Shown: one piece after another, positions 13,870 to 15,929 of the stretch
Numbering within the stretch: the first letter of the stretch is position 1
Layout of the letters: the number at the start of each line of letters is the position of its first letter
Program-made: the position numbers and the translations under genes
The notes under the pieces: model-generated
Database searches by the model: none
The model's input: the letters and a program-made list of their open reading frames with translations, nothing else
Told to the model about the DNA's origin: nothing
Assembly: GCA_902766915.1 (NCBI GenBank)
Contig: CACXFN010000114.1
Location: 1 to 15,929, forward strand
Origin: an uncultured Eubacteriales bacterium
Lineage (GTDB): Bacteria > Bacillota > Clostridia > Peptostreptococcales > Anaerovoracaceae
Reading direction: 5' to 3'
DNA length: 15,929 bases

Positions 13870-14337
13870 ATGACGATTTACTTTGATGACGGGTTTGATA
13901 TGAATTCCAGTATGACAGGACTAATGGAGGCCGCAGCCACTGAATGCATTAAGGGTGAGGGCCTTGAGCCGCTGGATCCGGAACGATGTGCAGTAAGTGT
14001 GGCCTTTGCCATGAAGGATGAGATTCAGAAAATGAATAAAAGATATCGGGGTATAGATAAAGTAACCGACGTTCTTTCCTTCCCGCAGTTTTCGGATTTA
14101 AATGATGTTCCCGAAGAGGGGGAGATACTTCTGGGTGATGTAATGCTCTGTGTGGAAGTGGCCATGGAACAGGCAAGGGAATATGGTCATAGTCAGGAAA
14201 GGGAACTTCTTTACCTGTTTACTCACAGCATTTTGCACCTATTGGGGTATGATCATATGACTGAAGAAGAAAAGGAAATAATGAGAAACCGTGAGGAAGC
14301 GGTAATGAATGCTATCGGCCTTCCCCAGAATAAATAG
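13870..14337 (+). CDS. ybeY: Endoribonuclease YbeY (rRNA maturation factor)
   Basis: YbeY is a zinc endoribonuclease that helps process the 16S rRNA 3' end and ribosome quality control. The zinc motif is THSILHLLGYDHM with His119, His123 and His129; the usual HG at its start is HS here. The TDVLSFPQ and GEILLGDVML blocks are conserved. It has 155 residues, normal length. AGAGGA at 13857-13862 precedes the ATG. It lies 20 bases after phoH; the pgpH-type gene sometimes found between them is missing. Confidence 0.95.
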   Translation: MTIYFDDGFDMNSSMTGLMEAAATECIKGEGLEPLDPERCAVSVAFAMKDEIQKMNKRYRGIDKVTDVLSFPQFSDLNDVPEEGEILLGDVMLCVEVAMEQAREYGHSQERELLYLFTHSILHLLGYDHMTEEEKEIMRNREEAVMNAIGLPQNK

Positions 14338-14362
14338 ATACAGGAAATAGATAGAGGAAATA

Positions 14363-14428
14363 TTTAGAGGTTTAGATTATATAGAAGTATTGAAATATAT
14401 AGAGTTATTTAATATTTTTAGAGGTTTA
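14363..14428. repeat. Direct repeat in the ybeY-cdd gap
   Basis: TTTAGAGGTTTA occurs at 14363-14374 and again at 14417-14428, and a related ATAGAGGAAAT lies at 14352-14362. The second copy supplies the AGAGG ribosome binding site of cdd. The 93-base gap is very A/T-rich, with no ORF or convincing promoter seen. In Bacillus subtilis dgkA occupies this place. Confidence 0.5.
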
Positions 14429-14430
14429 AA

Positions 14431-14838
14431 ATGGATAATAAGGAATTATTTTTGATGGCACAAAAGGCCATGGAGAACGCATATACACCTTTTTCTCATT
14501 TTAATGTGGGTGCTGCGATTTTAACAGAAAATGGTGAGGTGTATACCGGCTGCAATATTGAGAATTCATCATTTGGTGGAACGATTTGTGCAGAACGCAC
14601 TGCGGCAGTAAAGGCGATTTCCAACGGTAATCGATCCTTTAAGAAGATTGCTGTTGTCTGTCATGATGGTGCAGTTACACCCTGTGGAATCTGTCGCCAA
14701 TTTCTATATGAATTTGCGCCAAAGCTAATGGTAGTGACGGGAGACGATAAAGACAATCTAAAGGAATACACTTTAGACCAGCTTTTGTTGGATGGATTCC
14801 GCCTTCAGGATAATAAAAAGATTATAGGTGTAGATTAA
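14431..14838 (+). CDS. cdd: Cytidine deaminase
   Basis: This is a homotetrameric zinc enzyme of pyrimidine salvage that converts cytidine and deoxycytidine to uridine and deoxyuridine. It has 135 residues, the usual length. FNVGAAI and CNIENSSFG bind the nucleoside; TICAERTA gives zinc ligand Cys53 and catalytic Glu55; PCGICRQ gives Cys85 and Cys88. AGAGG at 14420-14424 is the ribosome binding site. Its stop directly abuts the era start. The cdd-era-recO order is classic for Firmicutes. Confidence 0.96.
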   Translation: MDNKELFLMAQKAMENAYTPFSHFNVGAAILTENGEVYTGCNIENSSFGGTICAERTAAVKAISNGNRSFKKIAVVCHDGAVTPCGICRQFLYEFAPKLMVVTGDDKDNLKEYTLDQLLLDGFRLQDNKKIIGVD

Positions 14839-15777
14839 ATGAAGTCTGGATTTGTTGGTATAATCGGACGTCCAAATGTAGGGAAGTCCACTTTGCTTAA
14901 TAATATTCTGGGTGAGAAAATAGCCATTACTACGGAAAAAGCACAAACCACCAGAAACGTAATCAGAGGAATATACACCAATCCGGAAAAGGCTCAGATT
15001 ATTTTCATAGATACACCCGGAATACATAAGGCAAAGAACAAGCTTGGTAGTATTATGACCCAGAGCGCAATAAATACCTTTAAGGAGGTAGATGTTGTGC
15101 TATTTTTGGTTGATGGATCTCCTGATAAGGGGAAGGGTGATCTTTTCATCACGGACATGCTTAGGGATTTAAATACTCCCAAATACCTTTTAATCAACAA
15201 GATTGATGAAATGGATCCGGAAGAGTTTAAGAAAACCTTTGATAGCTATGATGAGATGGGAATCTTTGATAGAATCTTTGGGATTTCGGCTTTAAAGGGA
15301 ACACATGTGGATGAGTTGATAGATGCGGTTACTGAAGAACTTGATGAAGGACCAATGTATTTCCCATCTGATATGATTACAGATCATCCGGAGAGATTTA
15401 TTGTAAGCGAGATAATTCGTGAAAAGCTCTTGATGTATTTACAGGAAGAAGTGCCACATGGTGTAGCTGTAGAGATTGAAAGATTCCATGAAGTGTTTAA
15501 GCCAAAGAATAAAAAGGGAAATGAAAATGAGCCTCAGGATGAATATGCCGATCTGGTTGAAATCAGTGCAGTTATTTATTGTGAGAGAAAGACTCACAAG
15601 GGTATAATAATTGGCAAACAAGGTCGTAAACTGAAGGGGATTGGGAAAAGTGCCCGTCTTGAAATTGAGGCTTTACTTGGGACTAAGGTGTTCCTGGAAC
15701 TCTTTGTTAAGGTAAAAGAAAACTGGAGAGAATCAGATATTGCCATTGCCAATTTTGGTTATGGAGATATGGACTAA
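14839..15777 (+). CDS. era: GTPase Era
   Basis: Era binds the 3' end of 16S rRNA and aids 30S assembly. It has 312 residues. GTPase motifs are G1 GRPNVGKS (10-17), G3 DTPG (58-61), G4 NKID (120-123) and G5 SALKG. The C-terminal KH domain shows IIIGKQGRKLKGIGKSAR and ends with the family's VKVKENWRESD. A charged insertion (about 222-238, KNKKGNENEPQDEY) lies before the KH core and makes it about 12 residues longer than usual. The start directly follows the cdd stop; translation is probably coupled, since AGGTGTAG is the only nearby SD-like stretch. Confidence 0.97.
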   Translation: MKSGFVGIIGRPNVGKSTLLNNILGEKIAITTEKAQTTRNVIRGIYTNPEKAQIIFIDTPGIHKAKNKLGSIMTQSAINTFKEVDVVLFLVDGSPDKGKGDLFITDMLRDLNTPKYLLINKIDEMDPEEFKKTFDSYDEMGIFDRIFGISALKGTHVDELIDAVTEELDEGPMYFPSDMITDHPERFIVSEIIREKLLMYLQEEVPHGVAVEIERFHEVFKPKNKKGNENEPQDEYADLVEISAVIYCERKTHKGIIIGKQGRKLKGIGKSARLEIEALLGTKVFLELFVKVKENWRESDIAIANFGYGDMD

Positions 15778-15779
15778 AT

Positions 15780-15929
15780 ATGCAAACAGAAACTGAAGGT
15801 ATTGTCCTTAGACATATAAAAACAGCAGCTGGTCGTACCATGCTGCTCATATTTAGCCAGAAATATGGAAAAATCAGTGTTGGAACCAGTCTTACCGAAA
15901 GGAATTCCAAGTCCAAATCAACACTGGCA
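15780..15929 (+). CDS. recO: DNA repair protein RecO, N-terminal part (cut by window end)
   Basis: The first 50 codons are present and open to the end of the window. The protein begins MQTETEGIVLRHIKTAAG, continuing with MLLIFSQKYGKISV, which fits the N-terminal OB fold of RecO, a mediator that loads RecA on SSB-coated DNA. It starts 2 bases after the era stop, the standard Firmicutes neighbour. The strength of the call comes from this context together with the short sequence. Confidence 0.9.
   Translation, partial: MQTETEGIVLRHIKTAAGRTMLLIFSQKYGKISVGTSLTERNSKSKSTLA

Overview
The window looks like a chromosomal housekeeping region of a low-to-moderate GC member of the Clostridia, most likely Lachnospiraceae. 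This rests on gene content and order (metG-tatD, murT-gatD, rpsU-phoH-ybeY-cdd-era-recO), AGGAGG-type ribosome binding sites, and the style of the proteins. The rumen genus Butyrivibrio or a relative would fit, but that is an impression and not a proof. Every gene reads on the + strand and most are tightly packed. No mobile element, CRISPR array, tRNA or rRNA was seen.

Layout. 46-672: cbiC (cobalamin pathway). 790-3207: metG and tatD. 3245-5408: a murT-like gene overlapping a gatD-like gene. 5484-7013: tilS. 7043-8797: a phosphohexomutase. 8809-8996: a structured leader containing a complete-looking glmS self-cleaving ribozyme. 9038-11976: the ribozyme-led operon, encoding a GlmU-type acetyltransferase lacking the uridylyltransferase half, NagB and GlmM. 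11981-12400: a VanZ-family membrane protein. 12426-12775: promoter, rpsU and terminator. 12809-15929: phoH, ybeY, cdd, era and the first 50 codons of recO.

Main point. The glmS ribozyme is cleaved in response to glucosamine-6-phosphate (GlcN6P) and normally precedes glmS. Here no glmS follows it. The downstream genes encode Fru6P/GlcN6P interconversion (NagB), GlcN6P to GlcN1P (GlmM) and probably GlcN1P to GlcNAc1P (the acetyltransferase). Negative feedback by GlcN6P makes sense if NagB runs in the ammonia-consuming, biosynthetic direction and takes the place of GlmS. This is an inference, since a glmS elsewhere in the genome cannot be excluded.

Second point. The GatD-like partner of MurT has lost both residues of the glutaminase dyad (Thr at the Cys position, Ile at the His position), and the MurT-like partner has several altered family motifs. 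The pair is intact and in frame, so it looks like a pseudo-glutaminase and not a decayed gene. Both observations point away from glutamine and towards free ammonia as the nitrogen donor for cell-wall precursors. That link is speculative.
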